Positions 40,709 through 49,089 of a stretch of DNA of 64,000 nucleotides are shown piece by piece. The stretch is from Burkholderiales bacterium (GTDB taxonomy: Bacteria > Pseudomonadota > Gammaproteobacteria > Burkholderiales > SG8-41), in assembly GCA_030684405.1 (NCBI GenBank), contig JAUXYA010000037.1, forward strand, positions 1 to 64,000. Reading direction: 5' to 3'. The translations under genes were made by a program, and so were the position numbers. Position 1 is the stretch's first letter. The number at the start of each line of letters is the position of its first letter. The notes beneath the pieces were generated by a model. It did not search any database. It was not told where the DNA came from and saw only the letters and a program-made list of their open reading frames with translations.

Positions 40709-40783
40709 ATGAACAGCATCGTATATATCGTCGGCGCCGTCGTCATCATTATCGCCATTTTGTCGTTTATTGGCCTGCGTTAA
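40709..40783 (+). CDS. 24-residue membrane microprotein
   Basis: A frame of 24 codons plus stop: MNSIVYIVGA followed by a run of Val/Ile/Leu and ending SFIGLR. One almost perfect transmembrane helix with a single C-terminal Arg. The ATG at 40709 has CGAAAGG 7 bases upstream. The third codon positions are GC-rich as in neighbouring genes except in the Ile codons. I remember similar tiny MNS-x-IYIVG...LSFxGLR peptides in other proteobacterial genomes but know no function. It lies upstream of the Crp/Fnr gene in the same direction. Confidence 0.65.
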   Translation: MNSIVYIVGAVVIIIAILSFIGLR

Positions 40784-40816
40784 TTGCACTCAGCGGAATC
40801 CCTTGCAAGGATTGCC

Positions 40817-41023
40817 ATGAAAAAAACCTTGCCCTCGGCGAAATCTCCGGCTGCAGGCCGTGGTAGTCCCGGCCCGTTCAGCGAAGCTGCGGTTTCTGCC
40901 CCGGAAGCGGGCTTGCCGTCGATCCGGCAGGCAGTACGGCAGGAGCCCCATCGGGAACATGTGCCCGGGCAAGCGCGGCAGCCCGCCGAACGCAGCACAT
41001 CGCTGCGCAAGCGTCGTTCCTGA
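40817..41023 (+). CDS. Small basic disordered protein (68 aa), doubtful
   Basis: ATG 40817 follows CAAGGATTGCC, a possible ribosome binding site. The product (MKKTLPSAKSPAAGRGSPGP...) is rich in Pro, Ser, Arg and Gln, ends with TSLRKRRS and has no recognisable domain. Third positions are GC-rich, and it fits tightly between the microprotein and the Crp/Fnr gene (8 bp before that gene), so it may be real. No family known to me. Confidence 0.4.
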   Translation: MKKTLPSAKSPAAGRGSPGPFSEAAVSAPEAGLPSIRQAVRQEPHREHVPGQARQPAERSTSLRKRRS

Positions 41024-41031
41024 TTTTTCCA

Positions 41032-41766
41032 ATGATGGATTCCACTCCAGACTTGCAGCAAAGCCCCAAACAGAACCTGATTCTGGGGGCGCTGCCGGAC
41101 GCTGATTACAAGCGCCTGCTGCCGGCTCTGCAGTTCGTCGAGATGCCCCTCGGCCAAGTGCTTTATGAGATGGATGTGCCGATGACGCACGCCTATTTTC
41201 CGGTCACCGGCATCATCTCTCTGCTTTATGTCATGGAAAGCGGAGAGTCGGCGGAAATTGCAGTGGTCGGCAGCGAGGGAATGATTGGTGTTTCCCTGTT
41301 CATGGGTGGCGATAGCACCACCAGCCGTTCCGTGACGCAAAATGCAGGCTGCGGCTATCGGCTCAAAGCCAGCATCCTGCGCCGGGAATTCGCGCTGGCC
41401 GGGCCCTTGCAATACCTGCTGCTGCGCTACACGCAGACCATGATGGTGCAGATGATGCAGACTGCGGCGTGCAACCGGCACCATACGCTGGACCAGCAAC
41501 TGTGCCGCTGGTTGTTGGTGAGCATCGACCGTTTGCCCGGTGATGTATTGACGATGACGCAGCACTTGATTGCGAACATGCTGGGTGTCAGCCTGGACGG
41601 CATGGCCGAAGCGCTGGACAGGCTGCAGGAGGATGGTTTGGTCCATCACAGCAATGGCGTCATCACGGTGCTCGATCGCTCTGCTCTGGAGAGACGTGTC
41701 TGCGAGTGTTACCTCGTAGTGAAAAACGAATTTAACCGCCTGCTGCCGTACAGCCTCGCTGCCTGA
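41032..41766 (+). CDS. Crp/Fnr-family transcriptional regulator
   Basis: 244 residues. Cyclic-nucleotide-binding-like domain: residues 14-130 with PLGQVLYEMDVPMTHAYFPVTGIISLLYVMESGESAEIAVVGSEGMIGVSLFMGG. C-terminal winged helix: QLCRWLLVSIDRLPGDVLTMTQHLIANMLGVSLDGMAEALDRLQEDGLVHHSNGVITVLDR. The four N-terminal Cys of Fnr are missing and the domain lacks the RE-TA cAMP signature, so the ligand is unknown. This variant is common near cell-surface and stress genes in Betaproteobacteria. Confidence 0.88.
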   Translation: MMDSTPDLQQSPKQNLILGALPDADYKRLLPALQFVEMPLGQVLYEMDVPMTHAYFPVTGIISLLYVMESGESAEIAVVGSEGMIGVSLFMGGDSTTSRSVTQNAGCGYRLKASILRREFALAGPLQYLLLRYTQTMMVQMMQTAACNRHHTLDQQLCRWLLVSIDRLPGDVLTMTQHLIANMLGVSLDGMAEALDRLQEDGLVHHSNGVITVLDRSALERRVCECYLVVKNEFNRLLPYSLAA

Positions 41767-41792
41767 TTAGGCGAGCTATCTCAATATATGAT

Positions 41793-41816
41793 ACCGGGGC
41801 GAGTCCCCGGTTTTTT
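41793..41816 (+). terminator. Rho-independent terminator after the Crp/Fnr gene
   Basis: ACCGGGG-cgagt-CCCCGGT stem (41793-41811) followed by TTTTT. Confidence 0.9.
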
Positions 41817-42115
41817 ATTGATCGGCTTGTGCAGCCTGGATGAACAGTCAATGCTGCATCAGGCTTTCAGCGGTGCGTTACAAGCTGCGGCGTATGGCCA
41901 AGATCAAATCCTAACCGCTGACCCACCCGGTTTTCGGAGTTCATCCGTGTCGTCAGCCCGGAGGAAAAGAAGCGGGTGTAGCCGTGGTGGTGGAGCGCAG
42001 GTGGACGCGGTAGGCGGAGGTGGTGAGCTTTCGCTGCGCGGGTTGAGGGTGGGACTGAGGATAAAATATATCAATTAAAACAACAAGTTACAAAATATTG
42101 CTCCGCTTCGCTTGA

Positions 42116-42143
42116 TTTGATCGAATCGATCGATTTGATCAAA
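42116..42143. promoter_or_regulatory. 28-bp near-perfect palindrome upstream of the antitoxin remnant
   Basis: TTTGATC-g-AATCGATCGATT-t-GATCAAA: the two halves are complementary except for one mismatched pair. It lies 36 bp before the Phd/YefM start codon, the usual place for the operator of a toxin-antitoxin operon. Confidence 0.55.
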
Positions 42144-42179
42144 ATGAGCTGGTGAATCTTTGAGCGGGAGCAATCAGAC

Positions 42180-42356
42180 ATGAAAACCTATACCGCCAAC
42201 GAAGCCAAGACTCGCTTCGGCGAATTCATCGATCAGGCGCAGCGCGAACCGGTGCGCGTGATGCGTCACGACCGCGTAGTCGGCGTGATGGTCAGCGCGC
42301 TGGACGGAGGTGCCGCCGGCCATTGCTGCGCAGAAATTCTGCCGCGATGCCGGTGA
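42180..42356 (+). pseudogene. Truncated Phd/YefM-type antitoxin
   Basis: MKTYTANEAKTRFGEFIDQA, then REPVRVMRHDRVVGVMVSA, is a typical Phd/YefM N-terminal DNA-binding domain (start, Ala-x-x-Arg-Phe, Val-x-VMVS). After residue 41 the sequence departs from the family (DGGAAGHCCAEILPRCR) and stops; antitoxins normally continue for 35-45 residues with a toxin-binding helix. The ending is the out-of-frame reading of the PIN-toxin remnant, so a deletion joined the two genes. The antitoxin's own start and ribosome binding site (GAGCGGGAG) are intact. Confidence 0.75.
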
Positions 42357-42501
42357 TGACAAATTTGTTCATACGGCACTGGCGTCACGGGCCGCATGGC
42401 TGATTACCGGCGATGAGGATTTGCTCAGGATTCCTGCCGTCAGCGGATTGCGGATACTGACACCTGCTGCCGCTTTGCAATTGCCGGATTTCCAGGTCTG
42501 A
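42310..42501 (+). pseudogene. PIN-domain toxin, C-terminal remnant
   Basis: About 63 codons. FCRDAGDDKFVHTALASRAAW and LITGDEDLLRIP are the third and fourth conserved blocks of PIN RNases of the COG1569 type (Asp residues of the active site), followed by LRILTPAAALQL, the usual C-terminus. The N-terminal half with the first catalytic Asp (VxDTNV) is missing. It overlaps the broken antitoxin frame, so one deletion removed the antitoxin's tail and the toxin's head. Confidence 0.75.
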
Positions 42502-42505
42502 GAGC

Positions 42506-42604
42506 ATGAACGAAGCCGACCCGTGCCGAGCTGATCGACACCGCCCTCAAGGCGGTGCTGGGGCTTGGTCGACGGCAACCGGGTGCGGTCCTCCACCCAG
42601 TGGG
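42506..42604 (+). pseudogene. Fragment of a type I restriction enzyme R-subunit N-terminus
   Basis: Starting at ATG 42506, reading frames must be switched to follow the family: MNEAD, then (+) RAELIDTALKA, then WGLVDGNRVR. This matches the start of HsdR proteins (MNEAxTRAELIDPxLKxAGWGVVEGSRVR). At least two frameshifts lie within 80 bp, and the rest of the gene is absent. It ends at the stop codon of the brkB-like gene on the other strand. Confidence 0.6.
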
Positions 42605-43531
42605 TCAGTCGGCTTTTGCTGATTTTTTTACCTTCGCGGTCCGCAAATCCACCGGCCGATGATCGGGATCGATTTTTCCGAAGCGCTGATATTCAGCAAT
42701 CACCTGCGCACCGAGCAGCAGCAGAGTGGCGGCAATTTCGAGGCTGAGAAGCACGATGATGGCGGTGGTCAGGGAGCCGTAGACCATGCTGACCTGTGAG
42801 AACGAGGCCAGGTACCAAGCCAGCCCCAGGCGGATGATTTCCCACAACAAACCCGCCGTGGCACCGCCGATCAGTGACTGGCTTGCTGTAATCCGGCCGG
42901 CGGAGAGAAAAAAATAGATCGCGGATATGATCAGTACCTGAATGCTGATGCCGGCAAGGTAGAGCATGAAACGCGTGATGCCGCTGAGCGACCAGGTATG
43001 CCCGAGAATCCGCAGTTCCGTTTCGCCGATTGCGATCAACTGCGCCAACACCAGCGTTCCGATGAACAGCCCGACAGCGATGAAGCCGATGTAGACCAGG
43101 GGCAGCAATGCCGAAACCAGGAAATTCCTCTGGTGTGTCGCGGCGCGATGCATAAAAATCACTGAAATCGCGCTCTCCAGCACCCGGAAAGCAAGTGAAC
43201 TGAAAAAAAGCAGGCTTGCCAGCAGCACCCAGCCCAGCACCTGGCGGTGCTGCAGGAATGCCTCAAGTTCGACTGTCAGTGCTTTTCCCTGTCCCGGCGC
43301 CAGGTGTTCCAGAGCATGACGCAGCGTCAGCATCAGCTCTGCCTGGTCGATCACCTGCGGCAACACGATCACCATCAGGATCATCAGAGGCACTATGGAC
43401 AGCAGGGTGTAGTACGCCACCGCTCCTGCCAGCAGCAGGCCCTGGTTGGCGTTAAAAGCCCTGATCACCTGCAGCGCGAATGCGCCGGGATGTTTAAGTA
43501 TCCGTGCAGCTTGCGTGCTGATCAGGGGCAA
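42605..43531 (-). CDS. YihY/BrkB family inner-membrane protein
   Basis: 308 residues, about six transmembrane helices. YihY marks: FNANQGLLLAGAVAYYTLLSIVPLMILMV at the N-terminus, the long helical VLGWVLLASLLFFSSLAFRVLESAISVIF, and GGATAGLLWEIIRLGLAWYLASFSQVSMVYGSLTTAIIVLLSLEI. Members are described as putative transporters or, wrongly, as RNase BN. The C-terminal tail is basic (LRTAKVKKSAKAD). Third gene of a minus-strand group with the secreted protein and the phospholipase-D gene. Confidence 0.9.
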   Translation of the reverse strand: MPLISTQAARILKHPGAFALQVIRAFNANQGLLLAGAVAYYTLLSIVPLMILMVIVLPQVIDQAELMLTLRHALEHLAPGQGKALTVELEAFLQHRQVLGWVLLASLLFFSSLAFRVLESAISVIFMHRAATHQRNFLVSALLPLVYIGFIAVGLFIGTLVLAQLIAIGETELRILGHTWSLSGITRFMLYLAGISIQVLIISAIYFFLSAGRITASQSLIGGATAGLLWEIIRLGLAWYLASFSQVSMVYGSLTTAIIVLLSLEIAATLLLLGAQVIAEYQRFGKIDPDHRPVDLRTAKVKKSAKAD

Positions 43532-43594
43532 TGTGGGCGGTGGGCGGTTGATTCAACAGTAGTCGCGAATTGTACTGGAGCCAGCAATTCCCGA

Positions 43595-44539
43595 TCAGCC
43601 CCGAGGCGCTGCCGCCGCATCACGCTGTTGCCTCTGGTATTCCCGGCGCTTCATTTCGAGATACTCGTTGCGCTTTATTTCGTGCAGTTGGCGCGGATAA
43701 CGCTCGCTGGCGGCGAACCAGTCATGCAGGCGTTTTTCGAGGCGCGCCCGCGGTGGGGCGGACAACGCGCCGAGATAAGCTTCGATGGCCAGGTAATAAC
43801 GCATGGTGTTGCGTTCCACCACGCCGCGCAGGCCGCCGATGTGGCTGGGGCTGCCGTTGTCCTTACCGGTGAGGGTGAATCCCACCTTGTCCCTGCCGAT
43901 GGTGCCGAGGTAGGCTTGCATGGCCAACCGGCCTGCCAGCCCGTAGTCGTACGCATACGAGAGGTGGATAAACGTCCTTTCACCCTCCAGGGGAATGGCT
44001 TCGAGCACGATGCGGTAATTGCTGGTGCTGAGTGGCCCCTTGTCCGCGGTGAGCGTGATTCGCAGGTAGTCGGGCGCTTGTGCCGCAACACGCCAGTCGA
44101 AAACCACCCGGTAGGCCTGATCCAGAGGCTGGTCGTGTTTTTTACCAATACTGACGTTAAGGACGTCCGCGTTGTTCGCAGTCGCGGCACGGCAGTATTT
44201 GGTGTTGAGGTGCAGAATCAGGATGTCGCACCAGTGCTGCGGGGAGCTCAGCGCAGCGCGTACCGCAGCAAACGGGTAATTGACCCGCGCATGGATGTCG
44301 CCCTTGACGCCGCCCGGTGCTTCGACGGAGTCCAGATGGAGCGGCTGGCGGAACGGGTTGTTGTCGAGTTGATCCTGCAGCGCACTGTAGCGCGCGCGCA
44401 GCGTCTCGGCCGCATTCATGCCGGCCTCGCCGGCGTTGGCAATGGCCGTGTTTGCGCAAAGCAGGATAACGATCGCCAGTCGCGAAAATCTCCGGGCGTG
44501 TGCGGGGAGGGGAGTCGGGATTTCACAGGAATCCTTCAT
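43595..44539 (-). CDS. Secreted hypothetical protein, possible lipid-binding fold
   Basis: 314 residues. Signal peptide about residues 17-36 (RLAIVILLCANTAIANA). The mature part has a series of beta-strand-like segments (GGVKGDIHARVNYPFAAVRAALSS, HWCDILILHLNTKYC, YLRITLTADKGPLSTSNYRIVLEAIPLEGERTFIHLSYAYDY) that recall START/SRPBCC-type domains, and a Lys/Arg/Gln-rich C-terminus. I cannot name the family with certainty. The gene follows the phospholipase-D lipoprotein gene by 13 bp, so they probably work together at the envelope. Confidence 0.7.
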   Translation of the reverse strand: MKDSCEIPTPLPAHARRFSRLAIVILLCANTAIANAGEAGMNAAETLRARYSALQDQLDNNPFRQPLHLDSVEAPGGVKGDIHARVNYPFAAVRAALSSPQHWCDILILHLNTKYCRAATANNADVLNVSIGKKHDQPLDQAYRVVFDWRVAAQAPDYLRITLTADKGPLSTSNYRIVLEAIPLEGERTFIHLSYAYDYGLAGRLAMQAYLGTIGRDKVGFTLTGKDNGSPSHIGGLRGVVERNTMRYYLAIEAYLGALSAPPRARLEKRLHDWFAASERYPRQLHEIKRNEYLEMKRREYQRQQRDAAAAPRG

Positions 44540-44552
44540 GCGTATTTAACCT

Positions 44553-45953
44553 TCACAGCCAGTATTCCCAGATCCCTGCTGCGGTTTCCTTCAGCCGGTC
44601 ACTGAACGGGCGCCGCTGCCAGGCTTCGGGCGTGATCAGTGTGGACCCGGCGAGGTCCATGTCGAACAAGGCCTGCATTTGCGCGCCGAAGGCCGGGCCG
44701 AGGATGACCGCGTTAACTTCGTCGTTGTGCAAGAAGCTGCGCCAGTCGAGGTTGGTCGAACCAACGGTCGACCACACGCCGTCGATCAGCGCGGTTTTGG
44801 CGTGGAGCAGCGCATTCTTGCGCTCGTAGATTCTGACGCCTCCATCAAGCAGTTCGGCATAGTGGCGGCGTCCGGCATGGAACACCAGCCATGAATCGGT
44901 GCTCCCGGGGAGGATCAACCGCACGTCCACGCCGCGCTTCACTGCGTCCTTTAAGGTCTTGAGCAACTGGGGGTCCGGAACAAAATAGGCGTTGGTCAGG
45001 TAGACGCTGGTTTCGGCGCTGCCGATGGCGGATATCAGGGTCGCGTAGATCGGGCTGTCAACTTCATCCGCCCAACTGCCGATGGCGCGCACGACTTCCG
45101 GGCCCTTGTTCGCGAGTTGCGGGAAATAGTTGCCGCTGGTGAGTGGTTTTCCCTTTTGTTTTTCCCAAGTCGCGAGAAACAGTTTCTGGAACTCGCTGAC
45201 GACGGGGCCTTCGACCTCAAGGTGAGTGTCGCGCCATGTCGACCCGCTGGCGGGCTGCTGTTGTGATCGCTGGCTGGACGATCCGCTGGAATGCACGCTG
45301 CTGATGTTGATGCCGCCGAGGAACACGATATGGCCGTCGACGATCAGCAGCTTGCGGTGATCGCGCTGGTTGAGTTCCCAGCCCTTTTTGGCGGTCAGCG
45401 GATTGACCGGATTGAACTCCAGCACACTGATGCCGGTGTCGGTGAGGCGTTTGAAGAATGCCGCGGGCACGGTGATGCTGCCGACGCTGTCGTAAATCAG
45501 GTTGACTGTCACGCCCTGCGCGCGTTTCTCGATCAGCGCGTCGGCAAAGCGGTTGCCGATTTCATCATCCTCGATGATGTAGGTTTCAAGGTTGATATGG
45601 TTTTTGGCGCTGCGAATCGCAGCAAACATGCGTTGATAGGTGGCGGGGCCGTCGATCAGCAGGGAAACCCTGTTGCCGGTCATCAGCGGACTCCCGGTGA
45701 TGGCCTCTTCAATTGCAAGGTGGCGGTCGAAGATGCTGGTTTCCTTGACGCGGCTCTGCAGCCGGTCGAGCACCGCTTTGCTTTGGGTGGCCGACAGGGG
45801 GCCTTTTGCACCTTCCAGTTGCACGGGGCTGGCCTGTGGCCTGGCCATTGCAGGTGCGATGACCGGCAATGCACTGCATCCGCACAAGACAGCAAGCAAC
45901 CCGGTCGCAAGGTATCGCGTGATGCGCTGCAATGATTGTGGTCTGTTAAACAA
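44553..45953 (-). CDS. Phospholipase D / cardiolipin synthase-like lipoprotein
   Basis: 466 residues. Signal with lipobox-like LLAVLCGC (modified Cys near 26). Two HKD motifs of the PLD superfamily: His199-x-Lys201-x4-Asp206 (QRDHRKLLIVDGHIVFLGG) and His384-x-Lys386-x4-Asp391 (LLHAKTALIDGVWSTVGSTN). Similar to periplasm-facing ClsC/YmdC-like enzymes rather than multi-pass ClsA. It would form or cleave phosphodiester bonds of phospholipids. First gene of the envelope operon (then 43595-44539). ATG 45953. Confidence 0.9.
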   Translation of the reverse strand: MFNRPQSLQRITRYLATGLLAVLCGCSALPVIAPAMARPQASPVQLEGAKGPLSATQSKAVLDRLQSRVKETSIFDRHLAIEEAITGSPLMTGNRVSLLIDGPATYQRMFAAIRSAKNHINLETYIIEDDEIGNRFADALIEKRAQGVTVNLIYDSVGSITVPAAFFKRLTDTGISVLEFNPVNPLTAKKGWELNQRDHRKLLIVDGHIVFLGGINISSVHSSGSSSQRSQQQPASGSTWRDTHLEVEGPVVSEFQKLFLATWEKQKGKPLTSGNYFPQLANKGPEVVRAIGSWADEVDSPIYATLISAIGSAETSVYLTNAYFVPDPQLLKTLKDAVKRGVDVRLILPGSTDSWLVFHAGRRHYAELLDGGVRIYERKNALLHAKTALIDGVWSTVGSTNLDWRSFLHNDEVNAVILGPAFGAQMQALFDMDLAGSTLITPEAWQRRPFSDRLKETAAGIWEYWL

Positions 45954-46303
45954 GGATTCTTGCCGGTTTATGCGTTAGTTGGCCCTGCGCAAGCATCGGC
46001 GTTGCGGCCGTCAGGCACTGTGCGCTGGCAAACAGACGGGCTGCTGGTATTGTTTTGCTGTTTGCTGCGGGTATGGACGGTGGACAAGACTGGGAAGCTG
46101 GGGCTTTAGTCGCAGAACGGCTTCAACGGGTCAGTGATGAATCGAGGGGTGTTTTGGGGTTGAAAATAACCGGGGTGATGCCGGTTCGTGGGCTGCGGGT
46201 TGCCTGCGTGCGCGATCTGTTGCACCCTTCGAGGAATGATTGCCGGATCGAGCCGCCCTTGTATGCCGCGGCGTCCGGTTCCGCCCTGTCCGCTTATAGA
46301 ACA
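45954..46303. other. 350-bp divergent intergenic region, nothing clear found
   Basis: Between the phospholipase-D gene and the antiporter gene. The antiporter frame stays open upstream to about 46055, but the added residues have no transporter character. No repeats, RNA or strong promoter were seen. Confidence 0.5.
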
Positions 46304-47971
46304 ATGACGCCAGAGACCGCACACGCTGCCCCTTTCGCAGAAATCGCGCTGCTGCTGTGCATAGCCGCCGGCGCCGGTCTCATCGCGGTGCGCCTGCATC
46401 AGCCGGTGCTGATCGCCTACATCGTCGTCGGCATTGTGGCCGGGCCTGCGGTGTTGGGTCTCGTTGAGGCGCATGACCAGATCAACCTGCTGGCGCAGAC
46501 CGGGGTCGCGGTGCTGCTGTTTCTGGTCGGCCTGCGGCTCGACCTGCACCACCTGCGCCACATCGGGCCGGTGGCGCTGGCGACCGGGCTGGGGCAGCTC
46601 GCATTCACCATCTTCTTCGGCTTCCTGATCATCTTCGGCATGGGCCGTGATGTGATGGAGGCGCTTTATGTCGCGGTGGCACTGACTTTTTCCAGCACCA
46701 TCATCATCGTCAAGCTGCTCTCGGACAAGCGCGAACTCGATTCTCTGCATGGCCGCATCGCAGTGGGTTTCCTGATCGTGCAGGACATTGCCGTGGTGCT
46801 GGCGATGATGGTGATGAGCACTTTGCGCGGCGCCGGGGAATCGGCAATCGCGGAACTGGGGCTGTCGATCCTCGGTCGGGTCTCGGTAGCGGCGCTGCTG
46901 ATGTACGTGCTGATGCGTTACGTGCTGCCAGCGGTGGTGCGTGCGATGGCACGTTCGCAGGAGTTGTTGCTGGTGTTTGCCATCGCCTGGGGCACCGGGC
47001 TGGCAGCGCTCGGCGAGTGGGCGGGTTTTTCGAAGGAGGCGGGGGCCTTTCTCGCCGGTTTTTCTCTGGCCTCGACTGCGTACCGCGACGCCATCGGTGC
47101 CCGCCTGTCGAGCATCCGCGACTTCCTGCTGCTGTTCTTCTTCATCGATCTGGGCTCGAAGCTCGATTTTTCGACGCTGGGCGACGAGCTGTTGCCGGCG
47201 GCGATCCTGTCGGCGTTCGTGCTGATCGGCAATCCGCTGATCGTGATGGCGATCATGGGCTACATGGGTTATCGCAGGCGCACCGGATTCCTTGCCGGGC
47301 TGACGGTGGCGCAGATCAGCGAGTTTTCCATCGTCTTCGTCGCGATGGGCATCAGTCTCGGCCACATCGGCGTGCAGGCGCTGGGGCTCACCACTCTGGT
47401 TGGTGTGGTTACCATCACCCTGTCCACCTACATGATCATGTATTCGCAGAAACTGTATGCGCGGCTGGGACCGTGGCTGGGGTTGTTCGAGCGAAAACGG
47501 CCGCACCGCGAGCTCGCGGCGGAACAACAGGCCGGCGGCTCAGCAGTGCCTGATGTGGTGGTGTTCGGGATGGGGCGCTATGGCGAGCGTTTCGCCGTGA
47601 AGCTGGCGGAGGCTGGATTCAACGTGCTCGGGGTCGAACACGATCCTGAACGGGCAGATGCGCTGCATGCGAGCGGTATCCGGGTCAGCTTCGGCGACGC
47701 GCAGGATCCTGATTACCTCGAAAGCCTGCCGCTCGATGGCGTGCCCTGGATCGTCAGCTCACTGCCAGACCTGGAATCCAACCGCGCCCTGCTGCACGCA
47801 CTGCGGCTGCGCCGGCATCAGGGCGACATCGCGGTCGTGGCGCGTGACGAGGCACAAGGCACTGCGCTCAAGCAAATCGGCGTGCCCACTGTGCTTTATC
47901 CATTCCGCGATGCGGTGGATTTTGCCGTCGAGCATCTGGGGACACTGATCCGTGCGCAGAAGACGCCATGA
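46304..47971 (+). CDS. Monovalent cation:proton antiporter, CPA2 (KefB/YbaL) type with RCK domain
   Basis: 555 residues from ATG 46304. Residues 1-390: a Na+/H+ exchanger domain with about 12 helices (EIALLLCIAAGAGLIAVRLHQPVLIAYIVVGIVAGP, FLVGLRLDLHHLRHIGPVALATGLGQ, VQDIAVVLAMMVMSTL, FSKEAGAFLAGFSLASTAYRDAIGARLSSIRDFLLLFFFIDLGSKLDF). Residues 415-545: an RCK N-domain with DVVVFGMGRYGERFAVKLAEAGFNVLGVEHDPERAD, binding NAD(H). It exports K+ or Na+ in exchange for protons. Confident family call, cation not known. Confidence 0.9.
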   Translation: MTPETAHAAPFAEIALLLCIAAGAGLIAVRLHQPVLIAYIVVGIVAGPAVLGLVEAHDQINLLAQTGVAVLLFLVGLRLDLHHLRHIGPVALATGLGQLAFTIFFGFLIIFGMGRDVMEALYVAVALTFSSTIIIVKLLSDKRELDSLHGRIAVGFLIVQDIAVVLAMMVMSTLRGAGESAIAELGLSILGRVSVAALLMYVLMRYVLPAVVRAMARSQELLLVFAIAWGTGLAALGEWAGFSKEAGAFLAGFSLASTAYRDAIGARLSSIRDFLLLFFFIDLGSKLDFSTLGDELLPAAILSAFVLIGNPLIVMAIMGYMGYRRRTGFLAGLTVAQISEFSIVFVAMGISLGHIGVQALGLTTLVGVVTITLSTYMIMYSQKLYARLGPWLGLFERKRPHRELAAEQQAGGSAVPDVVVFGMGRYGERFAVKLAEAGFNVLGVEHDPERADALHASGIRVSFGDAQDPDYLESLPLDGVPWIVSSLPDLESNRALLHALRLRRHQGDIAVVARDEAQGTALKQIGVPTVLYPFRDAVDFAVEHLGTLIRAQKTP

Positions 47972-48087
47972 ATGAGCGGCTGATGACTGTTGTGGCTGAC
48001 CGCTGCAATTGTGCTTGACCTGCGCGAAGTGCTGGGCGAGGGTAGTCGAATGCCGTCACCTGACGGTCCATGAAGGGGAGATAAGCC

Positions 48088-49068
48088 ATGATGCGGAATT
48101 TTGTTGTCGCCGTTTCTTCGGTGCTTTGTGGAGTGCTGGCCCTGCCGGCAGCCGCGGCTCAAGGCTGGTCGCCGTCGCGGCCGGTAGCCTTCATTGCCGG
48201 CTCAGCTGCGGGCGGGAGTCTCGATCTCACGGCACGCACGCTGCAGCGGATCTGGGATCAGAGTCAGACAGTAAAGCCACCGGTGATTGTCATTAACAAG
48301 CCAGGAGCGGGCAACAGCGTGGCCTGGAATTACCTTAACGAACGCGGCGGTGACGGACATGCGGTGGCCATAGGCACAACCAACCTGGTGTCAAACCCGG
48401 TGATGGGTGGCAATCTTGCCGGCTACCGCGACGTGACGCCGCTGGCGCTGCTGTTCGACGATTATTTCATCCTGATGGTGCGCGCCGATTCACCGCTGAA
48501 GTCGCTGGCAGACGTGCGGCAGCGGCTGCAGCAGGACCCCGGCGCGCTATCGTTTGGGTTCGGTCCGGGCATTGGCGCCGGCTCGCATTCGGCGGCGGCC
48601 GTCGTGGTGAAAGGCATGGGCATCGACGTGAAGAAAAGCCGGATGATTCCATACCGCTCGGCGGGCGAGGCGTTGTCAGCCATGCTCGGCGATCAGATCG
48701 ATATCGTGAGTGGTACCGCGGTCAACGCGCCGCCGTTCATCGCTGCAGGGCGCGTGCGCGCGATTGCGCTCATTGCGCCGCAGCGGCTGGGCGGCTCACT
48801 CGCGCATGTGCCGACGGCAAAGGAGCAAGGTGTGTCGGCGAGTTTCACGAACTGGCGTGGAGTGGTCGGGCCCAAGGGCATGCGACGGGAGCACGTCGAT
48901 TTCTGGACGAAGTCGCTGAGATCGGCCAGCGACAGCGATGCGTGGCAGAAGGATCTCGAGCGCAATTTCTGGAAAGCGAATTTTCAGAGCGGTGCGCAGT
49001 TCGACAACTTCCTGCGCGGGGAACTCAAGACCTTTAGTGAGATCTGGGCCGACATTGGGACAAAGTGA
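48088..49068 (+). CDS. Bug/TctC-family receptor, divergent
   Basis: 326 residues, signal peptide MMRNFVVAVSSVLCGVLALPAAAAQ. Bug fold: RPVAFIAGSAAGGSLDLTARTLQRIWDQ, INKPGAGNSVAWNYLNERGGDGHAVAIGTTN, DDYFILMVRADSPLKSLADV, FGPGIGAGSHSAAAVVVKGMG, IPYRSAGEALSAMLGDQIDIVSGTA and VRAIALIAPQRLG. It is less like the other four (for example PDGYTL is GDGHAV), so it may bind another ligand. Start ATG 48088 after GGGGAGATAAGCC. Confidence 0.88.
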   Translation: MMRNFVVAVSSVLCGVLALPAAAAQGWSPSRPVAFIAGSAAGGSLDLTARTLQRIWDQSQTVKPPVIVINKPGAGNSVAWNYLNERGGDGHAVAIGTTNLVSNPVMGGNLAGYRDVTPLALLFDDYFILMVRADSPLKSLADVRQRLQQDPGALSFGFGPGIGAGSHSAAAVVVKGMGIDVKKSRMIPYRSAGEALSAMLGDQIDIVSGTAVNAPPFIAAGRVRAIALIAPQRLGGSLAHVPTAKEQGVSASFTNWRGVVGPKGMRREHVDFWTKSLRSASDSDAWQKDLERNFWKANFQSGAQFDNFLRGELKTFSEIWADIGTK

Positions 49069-49089
49069 TTTATCCGTTGCGATAGTTTA

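Larger units (their letters stand above)
41767..42179. other. 413-bp region with terminator, unassigned remnant sequence and a palindrome
   Basis: Contains the terminator (41793-41816) and a 28-bp palindrome (42116-42143). Between them, about 41820-42070, is a GC-rich stretch with no good frame that could be a remnant of lost accessory genes, given the broken genes that follow. I cannot name its source. Confidence 0.45.
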
